Below are positions 8,116-15,869 of a stretch of DNA of 64,000 nt, one piece after another. This stretch comes from Roseomonas sp. AR75 (GTDB lineage Bacteria; Pseudomonadota; Alphaproteobacteria; Acetobacterales; Acetobacteraceae), in contig NZ_STGB01000004.1 of NCBI RefSeq assembly GCF_005222815.1, positions 806,001-870,000 on the forward strand. The letters are read 5' to 3'. Positions within the stretch are counted from its first letter, which is position 1. Each line of letters starts with the position of its first letter. Position numbers and translations under genes: made by a program. The notes beneath the pieces were generated by a model. The model ran no database searches. It had not been told where the DNA came from and was given only the letters and a program-made list of their open reading frames with translations.

Positions 8116-9005
8116 CAGCGCGCCGCCTGACGCACCGGTTGGCTGCGGAAGAAGCGCTGCTCGCCGGCCGGCACATCCATGTAGGGCAGGCCGAGCGCGG
8201 GCAGCACGGTGCGGCATTCCGGATCGTTCAGGAAGGACATGCAGCCGGGCGGCGTGCCCTGCGTGTTGCGCGCGATGTCCACCTGCGCGAGTACCGGCGC
8301 GACATCCGCGATCACCGGCATGCTCAGCGGATCGAAGCCGGTCAGCGTGACGACCGGGCGGTTCGGGTTGCGGCAGTCGCGCCCGGGCTGGGTCGGCGCG
8401 GCAGCCGCGCATTGGGTGCTGCCGAGATGCAGCGCGAAGCCGCCTTCGCCCGCCGCGCCGCCATGCGAAGCAGAGCCCGGCGCCGCCGGCATCGTGCCGC
8501 CGACCTGAAGGTCCACCTTCACGAATTTGTAGCCGTTCTGCCAGTTCCAGAACATCGCCGTCAGGTTGAAGGGGCTCGGCGCGACCGTGGCGTCCTGGTG
8601 GTTGTGGCGTTCGGGAACGCCCAGGGTGAAGCGGATGCCGGTGTAGCTGCCGGCCGGCACCGTGCCGCGCACCGCCTCGTTCACCGGGGCGTTGCCGCCC
8701 TGCGCGCAGGGGCCCTGGCCGTTCTCGAAATCCAGCAGCGCGACGCCGTCGCGCTGCCAGGGGCTTTCGCTCATCGCCAGCTTCGCGGCGCTGCCATCGG
8801 CGCGCAGCAGCTCCACGTCATGCACGTAGAAGCGGTAATCCATCGGCGTCGCGGTGGCGCGCGTGCTGCCGAGGCCGGGATAGCTCTGGCCGCAGGCGAA
8901 GGCGGCGCCGTTCACCTGGGCGGCGAAGCGGATCGCCACCTCCTGCTGCGCCAGCGCGGGCGTCGCGCCGAGCATCAGGATGGCGAGCGCGGAGGTACGG
9001 ATCAT
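8115..9005 (-). CDS. mbnP: MbnP-like periplasmic copper-binding protein (four-Cys family)
   Basis: A 296-residue secreted protein (signal 1-20). It has six Cys, at 38, 100, 199, 211, 255 and 264, consistent with the disulfide-rich four-Cys MbnP family. Family landmarks are DYRFYVHDVELL (57-68), HNHQD (134-138) and MFWNWQNGYKF (151-161). The last contains Trp153 and Trp155, candidates for MbnH-driven oxidation to kynurenine by analogy with methanotroph MbnP/CorA. A good GGAGG site precedes the ATG. It sits 18 nt after the PCu(A)C gene and overlaps mbnH by 1 nt. It probably binds Cu(I) in the periplasm and hands it on or stores it; this is inferred from homologues. Confidence 0.85.
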   Translation of the reverse strand: MIRTSALAILMLGATPALAQQEVAIRFAAQVNGAAFACGQSYPGLGSTRATATPMDYRFYVHDVELLRADGSAAKLAMSESPWQRDGVALLDFENGQGPCAQGGNAPVNEAVRGTVPAGSYTGIRFTLGVPERHNHQDATVAPSPFNLTAMFWNWQNGYKFVKVDLQVGGTMPAAPGSASHGGAAGEGGFALHLGSTQCAAAAPTQPGRDCRNPNRPVVTLTGFDPLSMPVIADVAPVLAQVDIARNTQGTPPGCMSFLNDPECRTVLPALGLPYMDVPAGEQRFFRSQPVRQAAR

Positions 9006-9023
9006 GGCGGTCCTCCGTCTCGC

Positions 9024-9491
9024 TCAGTGATGATGGCTGCCGCTGGCGCCGGCAGATTCGATGGCGAGCATCACGTTCACCTCGCCCGCGCGCTCGAAGC
9101 GCAGCGTCAGCGGCACTTCCTGGCCCTGGCGCAGCGGCTCGTTCAGGCCGATCAGCATCACATGCAGCCCGCCGGGCCGCAGCCGCACGGTCTGCCCGGC
9201 CGGCACGGGAATGTCGGCGACCGGGCGCATGCGCATCACGTCGCCGTCGCGCACATGGGTGTGCAACTCCACCACGCGGGCGATCGGCGTGCTGGCGGAG
9301 AGCAGCTTGTCCGCCTGCCCGCCGGTGTTGCGGATGGTCATGAAGCCGGCGCCATTGCCGTTGGCGCCGGCGGCGCGGGTCCAGGGATGGCCGATGCGCA
9401 GGTCGCCGGCGGTGTAGTCATGCGCGAACGCTGGCGCGGCGATGGTGGCAAGGCTCGCGCCGAGCAGCGTACGGCGGGTCAGGGTGGACAT
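9024..9491 (-). CDS. PCu(A)C family periplasmic copper chaperone
   Basis: A 155-residue copper chaperone with a twin-arginine-like leader (LTRRTLLGAS) and signal end near residue 23. The Cu(I) motif of the family, a His/Met cluster followed by H-x-M, is visible as ELHTHV, DVMRMRP and then GLHVML. The C-terminus ends in a SHHH tail, which could add a Cu(II) site. PCu(A)C proteins deliver copper to the CuA site of cytochrome oxidase or to other periplasmic acceptors. An AAGGAAG Shine-Dalgarno precedes the ATG at 9491. The gene is the fourth in the ten-gene minus-strand run, directly before mbnP, so metal transfer between the two is plausible. Confidence 0.9.
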   Translation of the reverse strand: MSTLTRRTLLGASLATIAAPAFAHDYTAGDLRIGHPWTRAAGANGNGAGFMTIRNTGGQADKLLSASTPIARVVELHTHVRDGDVMRMRPVADIPVPAGQTVRLRPGGLHVMLIGLNEPLRQGQEVPLTLRFERAGEVNVMLAIESAGASGSHHH

Positions 9492-9517
9492 GGCGTCTTC
9501 CTTTTCTGGTGATGGGT

Positions 9518-9832
9518 TCAGAGGGTGCTGGCGGGGCGCGCGCCGCGCGCCTCGATTCGGCCGGCGAGGCGCGCGATCTCCACGGCCTGCCGCGCGCCGG
9601 CGACCGGGTCGCCGACATCGCAGGCATCCCCCGCGGCCAGGATCGCCGCGGCAATGGCCCGTGCTTCGTCGGCGGTCGCCTGCGGCAGCGCGGCGCGCGC
9701 GATCGCTGCCGCGGGATCCACCGCGGCGCGGCAGATCGCCGTGATCTCGGCTTCCATCGCTTCCGGGTCGCAGGCGCGCGCCAGTGGCGGCGCGGCGACC
9801 AACAGGGCTGCGAGCACGATGGCGCGGTGCAT
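9518..9832 (-). CDS. Small exported three-Cys protein of unknown function
   Basis: A 104-residue protein with a clear signal peptide (MHRAIVLAALLVAAPPLARA) immediately followed by Cys21, then Cys34 (TAICRA) and Cys71 (GDACDV). The rest is Ala-rich helix. ATG 9832 is preferred over ATG 9841 because the AAAGG site lies 9 nt before the former but touches the latter. The ARAC end of the signal is not a convincing lipobox. I do not recognise the family. Its position between a metal-complex binding protein and a copper chaperone suggests a small periplasmic metal- or redox-active partner; nothing in the sequence proves it. Confidence 0.6.
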   Translation of the reverse strand: MHRAIVLAALLVAAPPLARACDPEAMEAEITAICRAAVDPAAAIARAALPQATADEARAIAAAILAAGDACDVGDPVAGARQAVEIARLAGRIEARGARPASTL

Positions 9833-9882
9833 GGCGGTCATCCTTTCGTAGCGTCGGGTGGCTCGGGGTGCGCGGACGTGGC

Positions 9883-11010
9883 TCAGCCGCGCCAGGGCAG
9901 CATCCAGGTGCCGGAGAAGGGCACCGGCAGGTAGCGCGCGTGGTATTCCGCCAGCGCCGCCACCGGATCGGCATCCTCGAAGGCGCCGGGCCAGAGCCGC
10001 TTGGCGATGTAGAGCGTCGCGGTGTCGTCGAAGAGCGTGCGGCACAGGCCGTGTTCCACGGCGTGCAGCTCGTTGTTGCGGATCGCCGCGAGGCCCTGCC
10101 AGGCCGGGCGCTGCGCATAGGGCGCGAGCGAAGCGCGCGTGACCTCCGGCGGCATGTCGTAGCCGGTCTTCACCGCTTGTGGCCGGTTCACCCAGGAGGA
10201 GCCGGCGATGAAGACGAAGTCCGGGTTCGCCGCCAGCACCGTCTCCGCCGCCAGCGGGCCCCAGGGTCCCGCCAGCTTGCCGTCGGCGATGTTGTCCGCG
10301 CCGATGGTGGTGGCGAGCTTGCCCCACATCGTGCCGGAATAGCTGTTGCCGATCGTGCCGGCGCCGGCCTGGCCCAGCTCGAAATGCACCTTCGGCTTCG
10401 TCGCGCCGCGCACGCGCGCGATGCGCTCCTGCATGCCTTCCATGTTCCGGCGGTAGCGCTCGGCCAGTGCCTCGGCGCGGTCCGGCGTGCCCATCGCGGC
10501 GCCCAGCGCGCGGGTGGAGGCGACGTGCCGTTCGATGGTCTGGGCGTTGTAGTCGATGACGAGGATCGGGATGCCCGCGCCCTCGATCTGCGCACGCGCC
10601 GTCTCCGCCGCGACCCAGGACCAGTATGGCATCACCAGCAGATCGGGCCGCAGCGCGATCACCTTCTCGGCGGCGAAGGTGCCCTCATCGGTGCTGCCGA
10701 CATCGGGCATCGCGCCGAGGTTCGGGATCAGCGGGCGGTAGCGGCTGAAGATCGCCGGGCGCCAGCCTTCCCAGACGTAGCGGTTCATGCCGACCACGCG
10801 CTGCCAGCCCTCCAGGCCAGCGACGGCGGTGAATTCCTCGTAGTTGAACATCACCACGACGCGCCGCGGCGCGGCGGCAATGGGCACCTCTCGGCCCAGC
10901 GCATCGGTCACGCGGCGGGCCTGGGCGAAGGCGGGAAGCGGGATCGTGGCGGCCAGCGCCGCGCCAAGCAGGCGGCGGCGCGTGGCGCGCGCAGTGAAGG
11001 CGGATGACAT
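9883..11010 (-). CDS. Periplasmic metal-complex binding protein (paralogue 2)
   Basis: A 375-residue BtuF/FecB-type binding protein, clearly paralogous to the one at 4168-5262: FNYEEFTAVAG corresponds to FNFEEYTAVAG, and GTIGNSYSGTMWG (about 217-229) to GTIGNSYAGTMWG. The leader TRRRLLGAALAA has a twin-arginine look, unlike paralogue 1. The start at 11010 is chosen because AGGAG lies 9 nt upstream; ATGs at 11019 and 11040 lack this spacing. Only one permease and one ATPase are encoded, so two binding proteins probably feed one channel with different ligands, or act sequentially. A 66-bp gap separates it from the DUF2946 gene upstream. Confidence 0.83.
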   Translation of the reverse strand: MSSAFTARATRRRLLGAALAATIPLPAFAQARRVTDALGREVPIAAAPRRVVVMFNYEEFTAVAGLEGWQRVVGMNRYVWEGWRPAIFSRYRPLIPNLGAMPDVGSTDEGTFAAEKVIALRPDLLVMPYWSWVAAETARAQIEGAGIPILVIDYNAQTIERHVASTRALGAAMGTPDRAEALAERYRRNMEGMQERIARVRGATKPKVHFELGQAGAGTIGNSYSGTMWGKLATTIGADNIADGKLAGPWGPLAAETVLAANPDFVFIAGSSWVNRPQAVKTGYDMPPEVTRASLAPYAQRPAWQGLAAIRNNELHAVEHGLCRTLFDDTATLYIAKRLWPGAFEDADPVAALAEYHARYLPVPFSGTWMLPWRG

Positions 11011-11076
11011 GCGCAACATCTCCTGGACGAACGGACACACCCCGCGCCGAAGCCGGCGCGGGGCGAGGACGGGACG

Positions 11077-11451
11077 TCAGGAGAGGGCGGGTGGTCCGGT
11101 TGGCCGATAGGGCGGCGCGCGCGCCGGCGGCGGCGGCGCGGCGACGATCCGCAGTTCCGGCACCGGCGCCGGAAGCACCTGCGGCAGGGGAAGCTCCGGC
11201 GGCGCCGCGAGCACGAATTGCGCGGGCGCCAGGCAGGCCGGGCAGGTGACCGGCCCGTCGGCGTGATCGTGATCCGTCGTGCCGTCGTGATGGCCGAGAT
11301 CGACGGAAACCAGCCCGTCCGCGGTGCAGATCAGCACCTCGAAGCTCGCCGAGGCGCGCGCCAGCACAAGGCAATGCGCCATCGCAAGGCTGCTCTGCAG
11401 GCAGAGCGCCAGTGCGATCAGCAGCCGCAGGATGGGGCGGTTCAGCGCCAT
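11077..11451 (-). CDS. DUF2946-family exported protein
   Basis: A 124-residue protein with an N-terminal hydrophobic segment (LLIALALCLQSSLAMA). The DUF2946 signature follows: ICTADG, a His/Asp cluster (GHHDGTTDHDHADG) and CPAC. It ends in a Pro/Ala-rich tail. DUF2946 genes are commonly neighbours of copper chaperones and TonB receptors; no biochemical function is established to my knowledge. The His/Cys content suits metal binding. The start at 11451 puts the signal at the N-terminus. It is the first gene of the ten-gene run, so the operon promoter should lie in the 52-bp gap upstream or be shared with the GST gene. Confidence 0.72.
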   Translation of the reverse strand: MALNRPILRLLIALALCLQSSLAMAHCLVLARASASFEVLICTADGLVSVDLGHHDGTTDHDHADGPVTCPACLAPAQFVLAAPPELPLPQVLPAPVPELRIVAAPPPPARAPPYRPTGPPALS

Positions 11452-11458
11452 GGGCGGA

Positions 11459-11477
11459 CCGGTCGTGGCACGACCGG
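11459..11477. promoter_or_regulatory. Palindrome just upstream of the copper-locus leader gene
   Basis: A perfect inverted repeat, CCGGTCGT-GGC-ACGACCGG, ends 8 bp before the start codon of the DUF2946 gene. It lies in the 52-bp gap between the GST gene and the copper locus. There is no T-run, so it is not an obvious terminator. It could be an operator, an attenuator hairpin in a shared transcript, or chance in GC-rich DNA. Confidence 0.35.
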
Positions 11478-11503
11478 CCGTTCCGGGCAAGGGCTGTCGC
11501 GGG

Positions 11504-12139
11504 TCAGCCCAGCTTGGGCCGCGTCTTCACCACGCTCGGGCGGGCGTTCATCTTCTCCCACCAGGCGGAGAGCTTGGGCCTGGCGGCGAAGGCGGCGCCG
11601 CCTTCCTTCGTCATGCGCAGATAGTCCACGACGGGCACCAGGTGCAGGTCGGCCAGCGTGACCGCGCCGCCGCAGAGCAGGTCGCCCGCGGCGAGCCCCT
11701 CCAGCACGTCCAGCGCCTTCTTCGCGCCGGCCAGCCCTTCGGCGGCGATCTCGGCATTCGGCGTGCCGCCCTGCATCGGCACGACCACCTCCTGCCAGAC
11801 CAGCTTCCCGAGCATCATGGGATAGGCGTAGCTGTCCACGATGCCGCAGATCTGCGTCATGCGCGCGCGCGCCTTCACGTCAGCGGGCTGCAGCGCCGGG
11901 CCGGGAAATGCCTCGTCGATGTAGCGGGTGATGGCCAGCGTCTCGAACAGCGCGAAGCCGTCATGCTCGAAGGCCGGCACCTTGCCCCAGGGCTGCCGCG
12001 CCAGATGCTCGGGCGCCTGCCCCTTGCCGGTGAACAGGTCCACGTCCTGCTGCTGGTAGGCGACGCCCTTCTCCTCCAGCGCGAGCAGCGCGGTGCGGGC
12101 ATAGGTGGAATAGCCGGGGCCATACAGGATCACGGGCAT
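11504..12139 (-). CDS. Glutathione S-transferase family protein
   Basis: A 211-residue cytosolic protein with the two-domain GST layout. The N-terminal thioredoxin-like part (PVILYGPGYSTYARTALLALEE) has Ser/Tyr near the glutathione site. A cis-Pro segment GKVPAFEHDGFALFET follows, where E/T contact glutathione, and then an all-helical C-terminal domain with TLADLHLVPVVDYL. The start at 12139 (MPVILYG) is standard for the family; a longer frame adds a Gly-rich tail from non-coding DNA. It could conjugate glutathione to electrophiles; the substrate is unknown. It lies 72 bp after priA and 52 bp before the copper locus, all on the same strand. Confidence 0.85.
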   Translation of the reverse strand: MPVILYGPGYSTYARTALLALEEKGVAYQQQDVDLFTGKGQAPEHLARQPWGKVPAFEHDGFALFETLAITRYIDEAFPGPALQPADVKARARMTQICGIVDSYAYPMMLGKLVWQEVVVPMQGGTPNAEIAAEGLAGAKKALDVLEGLAAGDLLCGGAVTLADLHLVPVVDYLRMTKEGGAAFAARPKLSAWWEKMNARPSVVKTRPKLG

Positions 12140-12181
12140 GGAGATGTCCTCTGCAGGGAGGCCGGCGCGGCCCCCACCCAA

Positions 12182-12206
12182 CCCTCCCCCGCACCGCGGG
12201 GGAGGG
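12182..12206. repeat. GC-rich palindromic intergenic repeat
   Basis: Perfect inverted repeat CCCTCCCCCGC-ACC-GCGGGGGAGGG in the 72-bp gap between priA and the GST gene, preceded by CCCACCCAA. Similar elements occur at 56667-56694 and 56845-56871, and a degenerate one after 26947. It could act as a weak bidirectional terminator or mRNA-end stabiliser; it is probably a dispersed intergenic repeat family. Confidence 0.6.
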
Positions 12207-12211
12207 CAAGG

Positions 12212-14443
12212 TCACAGGAAGCCCACCGGGTCCACGTCGATCTGCACCCGGACGGAATTCGGCAGTTCGACGCGGGACATCCAGTCGCGCAGCAGCGGCT
12301 GCACCGGCACGTCGCGCCGCGCCTTCAGCAGCAGGCGGCGGCGGTGCCGCCCGCGCAGCAGGGCCAGGGGCGCCGGCGCCGGACCCAGCACCTCCACCCC
12401 GTCGCCGCGCGGCGCGGCCAGCCCCAGGTCGCGCGCGGCGCGGTCCGCCTCGCGCTCGTCCTCGGCGCTGACGATCAGCGCGGCGAGCCTGCCGAAGGGC
12501 GGCCAGTGGCCGGGGCGGCGACCCGCCGCTTCCTCCGCCATGAAAGCGGCGACGTCGCCCGAGACCAGCGCGCGCATCACCGGGTGATCGGGCGAGAAGG
12601 TCTGCAGCAGCACCTTGCCCGGCGCCTCCGCGCGGCCGGCGCGACCCGAGACCTGGTGCAGCACCTGCAGCGTGCGTTCGGCGGCGCGCAGGTCGCCGCC
12701 GGCGAGACCCAGATCGGCATCGACCACGCCGACCAGCGTGAGGTGCGGGAAGTGCCAGCCCTTGGCGACGATCTGCGTGCCGATGATCAGGTCCACCTGG
12801 CGCGTCGCGATCGCCTCCGCCGCCGCGGCCGCGGCCGCCGGGCCGGGGATGGTGTCGGACGCCATGACGATGCGCCGCGCATCGGGGAACAGAAGCTGCA
12901 CCTCCTCCAGCACGCGCTCCACGCCGGGGCCGACCGGCGTCAGGCTGCCCAGCGCCTTGCATTCCGGGCATTGCGCCGGGATCGGCTCGGCATGGCCGCA
13001 ATGGTGGCATTGCAGGCGGCGCTGCGCGCGATGCTCCACCAGCCAGGCGGTGCAGTTCGGGCAGCGCATGCGGTGGCCGCAGGCGCGGCAGAGCGTCAGC
13101 GGCGCGTAGCCGCGGCGGTTGAGGAACAGCATGGCCTGCTCGCCGCGCGCCAGCGTGTCCTGCACGGCTTCGATCAGCGGCGGCGAGAGGAACCGCCCGC
13201 GCTCGGGCGGGTGCTTGCGCAGGTCGATCGCCTCCACCGCCGGCAGCCCGGCGCTGCCGTGGCGCTCGGCCAGGTGCAGGTGCTCGTAGCGCCCGGTCTC
13301 CGCGTTGTTCAGCGTCTCGAGCGAGGGCGTGGCGGAGACCAGCACGCAGGCAGCCTGCGCAAAGCGCGCCCGCACCACCGCCATGTCGCGCGCGTGGTAG
13401 ATCACGCCGTCTTCCTGCTTGAAGGCGGTCTCGTGCTCCTCGTCGACGATGATCAGGCCGAGGTCGGGATAGGGCAGGAACAGCGCCGACCGCGCGCCCA
13501 CCAGCACCGGCGCCGCGCCCTCCGCCACCGCGCGCCAGGTGTCGCGCCGCGTGCGGGACGACAATTCGGAATGCCACAGCGCCGGGTCCACGCCGAAGCG
13601 CCGCCGGAAGCGCTCCAGCCACTGCGCACTCAAGGCAATCTCCGGCAGCAGCACCAACGCCTGCCGCCCCTGCCGCAGGCATTCGGCCACGGCATCGAGA
13701 TACACCTCGGTCTTGCCGGAGCCGGTGACGCCCGTGAGCAGCGTCACGCCGAACGTCTTCGCCGCGACCTTCGCGCGGAGCGCCGTCGCCGCCTCCGCCT
13801 GGTCGGGCGCGAGCCTCGGGCCGGGATGATCGGGGTCGGGCAGCGGGAAGGCGGCGCCCTTGGGCAAGAGTCCCGGCACCAGCAATCCGGCATCGGCCAG
13901 CCCGCGCACGACGCCGGGCGAGACGCCGGCGGCCTCTGCCAGGTCGGTGCCGCCGCGCACCTCGCCGGGCTGCAGATGATGCAGCACGCGCTGCCGCGCC
14001 GGGGTTAGGCGGACGCCGTCCCGCAGCGCGTCCGGCGCCAATTGCCAGCCGGCCTTGTTCGGCGCGGGCTCCAGGGCGGCCGGCGCGCTCATCGCCATGC
14101 GCAGCACGGCGCCAGGCGCCGTGACGGTGTAGGCGGCGACCCAGTCCACGAAGCGGCGCAGGCTCTCGCCCATCGGCGGCGCGTCCAGCACGCCGCGCAC
14201 ATCCTTCAGGCGATGCGCCGGCAGCGCGGGATCGGGTTCCCCGTCCCAGGCGACGCCAACCACCTCCCGACCCCCGAGCGGCACCACCACGAAACTGCCG
14301 GCCGGTGCCTCCATCCCCGGCGGCAACCGGTAGTCATAGGCGCCGGCGGTCAGGGGCAACGGCAGCAGCACGCGAATCCGTGGCGCGGCGGCAACGCCCG
14401 GTGGTTGGTTCGATGCCAGCGACTTCCGCCTCGGCTCACGCAT
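12212..14443 (-). CDS. priA: Primosomal protein N' (replication restart helicase PriA)
   Basis: A 743-residue SF2 3'-5' DNA helicase that reloads the replisome at stalled forks. The N-terminal DNA-binding part starts with RVLLPLPLTAGAYDYRLP. Walker A is GVTGSGKTEVYLD, the DEAH-type box reads DEEHETAFKQ, and SATPSLETL is motif III. The zinc-binding insertion is intact, with CRACG, CPNC, CHHCG and CPEC supplying eight Cys. The QTFSPDHP motif of the C-terminal region is also present. The start at 14443 gives MREPRRKSL; longer in-frame options exist. It is divergent from the transaldolase gene across a 71-bp gap. Confidence 0.95.
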   Translation of the reverse strand: MREPRRKSLASNQPPGVAAAPRIRVLLPLPLTAGAYDYRLPPGMEAPAGSFVVVPLGGREVVGVAWDGEPDPALPAHRLKDVRGVLDAPPMGESLRRFVDWVAAYTVTAPGAVLRMAMSAPAALEPAPNKAGWQLAPDALRDGVRLTPARQRVLHHLQPGEVRGGTDLAEAAGVSPGVVRGLADAGLLVPGLLPKGAAFPLPDPDHPGPRLAPDQAEAATALRAKVAAKTFGVTLLTGVTGSGKTEVYLDAVAECLRQGRQALVLLPEIALSAQWLERFRRRFGVDPALWHSELSSRTRRDTWRAVAEGAAPVLVGARSALFLPYPDLGLIIVDEEHETAFKQEDGVIYHARDMAVVRARFAQAACVLVSATPSLETLNNAETGRYEHLHLAERHGSAGLPAVEAIDLRKHPPERGRFLSPPLIEAVQDTLARGEQAMLFLNRRGYAPLTLCRACGHRMRCPNCTAWLVEHRAQRRLQCHHCGHAEPIPAQCPECKALGSLTPVGPGVERVLEEVQLLFPDARRIVMASDTIPGPAAAAAAAEAIATRQVDLIIGTQIVAKGWHFPHLTLVGVVDADLGLAGGDLRAAERTLQVLHQVSGRAGRAEAPGKVLLQTFSPDHPVMRALVSGDVAAFMAEEAAGRRPGHWPPFGRLAALIVSAEDEREADRAARDLGLAAPRGDGVEVLGPAPAPLALLRGRHRRRLLLKARRDVPVQPLLRDWMSRVELPNSVRVQIDVDPVGFL

Positions 14444-14514
14444 CCTGTATGCTTGCCTCACTCCAAGCGGGGAAGGTCGTCCCAGGCGGGGACGCATTCC
14501 GGGGAAGATATAGG

Positions 14515-15171
14515 ATGAAATTCTTCGTGGACACCGCCGAGGTGTCCGAGATCCGCACCCTCGCCGAGGCCGGGCTGGTGGATGGTGTCACCACCAACCC
14601 CAGCCTCATCGCCAAGTCCGGCCGGAAGATGGCCGAGGTGATCGCGGAGATCTGCGCGATCACCCCGGGGCCCGTCAGTGCCGAGGTCACCGCGACGGAT
14701 TTCGAGACGATGCTGGCCGAGGGCCGGTATCTGCGGGGCATTGCCGGCAATGTGGCGGTGAAGGTGCCGCTGACGGAAGCCGGGCTGCGCACCTGTCGCG
14801 CCTTGGCGAATGAGGGCACGCCGGTCAACGTCACGCTCTGCTTCTCCGCGGCGCAGGCACTGCTGGCGGCCAAGGCGGGGGCTGCCTTCATCTCGCCCTT
14901 CGTCGGGCGGCTGGACGACATCTCCACCGACGGGATGGGGCTGATCGCGGACATCGTGCAGATCTACCGCAACTATCCGCATCTGAAGACCGAGGTGCTG
15001 GTGGCGTCCGTCCGCCACCCGATGCACCTGGTCCAGGCGGCGAAGCTCGGCGCGCATGTGGCCACCCTGCCGCCCGCGGTGATCCGCCAGCTTCTGAAGC
15101 ATCCGCTGACCGACAGCGGCCTGTCGGCCTTCCTGGCCGACTGGAAGAAGACAGGACAATCCATCCTGTGA
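14515..15171 (+). CDS. Transaldolase / fructose-6-phosphate aldolase-like protein
   Basis: A 218-residue TIM-barrel enzyme of the short (subfamily 3) transaldolase / FSA group. It begins MKFFVDTAEVSEIR with VDGVTTNPSLIAKSG. The Schiff-base Lys lies in AVKVPLTEAG, followed by PVNVTLCFSAAQALLAAKAG and SPFVGRLDDI. The size fits FSA-type enzymes (about 215-220 residues). It acts in the non-oxidative pentose phosphate pathway; whether it works as transaldolase or aldolase cannot be told here. GAAGATATAGG precedes the ATG. Its stop overlaps the GTG start of the DUF484 gene (GTGA). Confidence 0.9.
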   Translation: MKFFVDTAEVSEIRTLAEAGLVDGVTTNPSLIAKSGRKMAEVIAEICAITPGPVSAEVTATDFETMLAEGRYLRGIAGNVAVKVPLTEAGLRTCRALANEGTPVNVTLCFSAAQALLAAKAGAAFISPFVGRLDDISTDGMGLIADIVQIYRNYPHLKTEVLVASVRHPMHLVQAAKLGAHVATLPPAVIRQLLKHPLTDSGLSAFLADWKKTGQSIL

Positions 15172-15869
15172 AGAACGCGGCCGCGCCCCTCCTCGACCAA
15201 GACCCGTTGGCCGAGGAGGTCGCGGCCTTCCTCGTTGCGAATCCGGATTTCCTGGCCCGTCGGCCGGAGCTCTACCGCGCGCTGACGCCGCCGCGGCGTG
15301 TGCATGGCGAGAACTTGGCCGACCACATGGCCGCCATGGTCAGCGTGGAACGCGCCCGGTATCGCGCGCTGGAGGCCGAAATCCAGGCGGCGGTGGCGGA
15401 GGGCCGGGCCGGCAACGGGCTTGCGCTGCGCGTGCGGCTGGCGGTGCTCGCGCTGATGCGCGCGCGCGACGTGCCCGACACCGTCACCCAGGAATGGCCG
15501 CCCGCGCTGCGGCTCGAGACTTGCACGCTGCTCGCCGAGCCGCGGCCGCTGCGCGCGATCTTCAACGGGCGGGCGGAGACGGCGGTGCCGCGCCACGGCG
15601 TGCGCCCGCTGCCGGAAGGCACGGTCGCGCGGCTGATCGGCCCCGGCCGTGATGCGCGGGTGCGCATCGAGGTGACGGATGCCGAGCTGCTGCATGCCGA
15701 GGCCGCGCCGCTGGTCAGTCGCGATGCGCTGGTGAAGGTGCCGCTGTGGTGCGGCACGCCCTGCATGCTGGCGCTCGGCGCGCGCGACGGCATCGCGCTG
15801 CCCACGCGGCAATCGGTGCAGACGCTGGCCTTCCTCGGACGCGCCGTGGCCGCCGCGCTGGCGCGGTGA
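15168..15869 (+). CDS. DUF484 family protein
   Basis: A 233-residue protein with the DUF484 (GAF-like) pattern: the N-terminal segment EEVAAFLVANPDFLARRPEL, then GENLADHMAAMVSVERARYR, and a C-terminal GAF-like part with DALVKVPLWCGTPCMLALGARDG. DUF484 genes sit beside xerC in many proteobacteria, as here; their exact role is unsettled. GTG at 15168 overlaps the transaldolase stop by 4 nt, and the stop overlaps the xerC ATG (TGATG). The three-gene unit transaldolase-DUF484-xerC is therefore translationally coupled throughout. Confidence 0.85.
   Translation: MKNAAAPLLDQDPLAEEVAAFLVANPDFLARRPELYRALTPPRRVHGENLADHMAAMVSVERARYRALEAEIQAAVAEGRAGNGLALRVRLAVLALMRARDVPDTVTQEWPPALRLETCTLLAEPRPLRAIFNGRAETAVPRHGVRPLPEGTVARLIGPGRDARVRIEVTDAELLHAEAAPLVSRDALVKVPLWCGTPCMLALGARDGIALPTRQSVQTLAFLGRAVAAALAR

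Noticed and set aside
3389..11451. A methanobactin biosynthesis cluster
   Set aside because: No MbnB/MbnC-like enzymes and no short Cys-containing precursor peptide were found near the mbnP/mbnH-like pair. The small three-Cys protein has a signal peptide and is too long to be a typical precursor.
11324..14008. Long plus-strand open frame opposite the GST gene and priA
   Set aside because: Antisense of the helicase motifs and zinc-finger region of priA; composition is Arg/Gln/His-rich with no recognisable domain.
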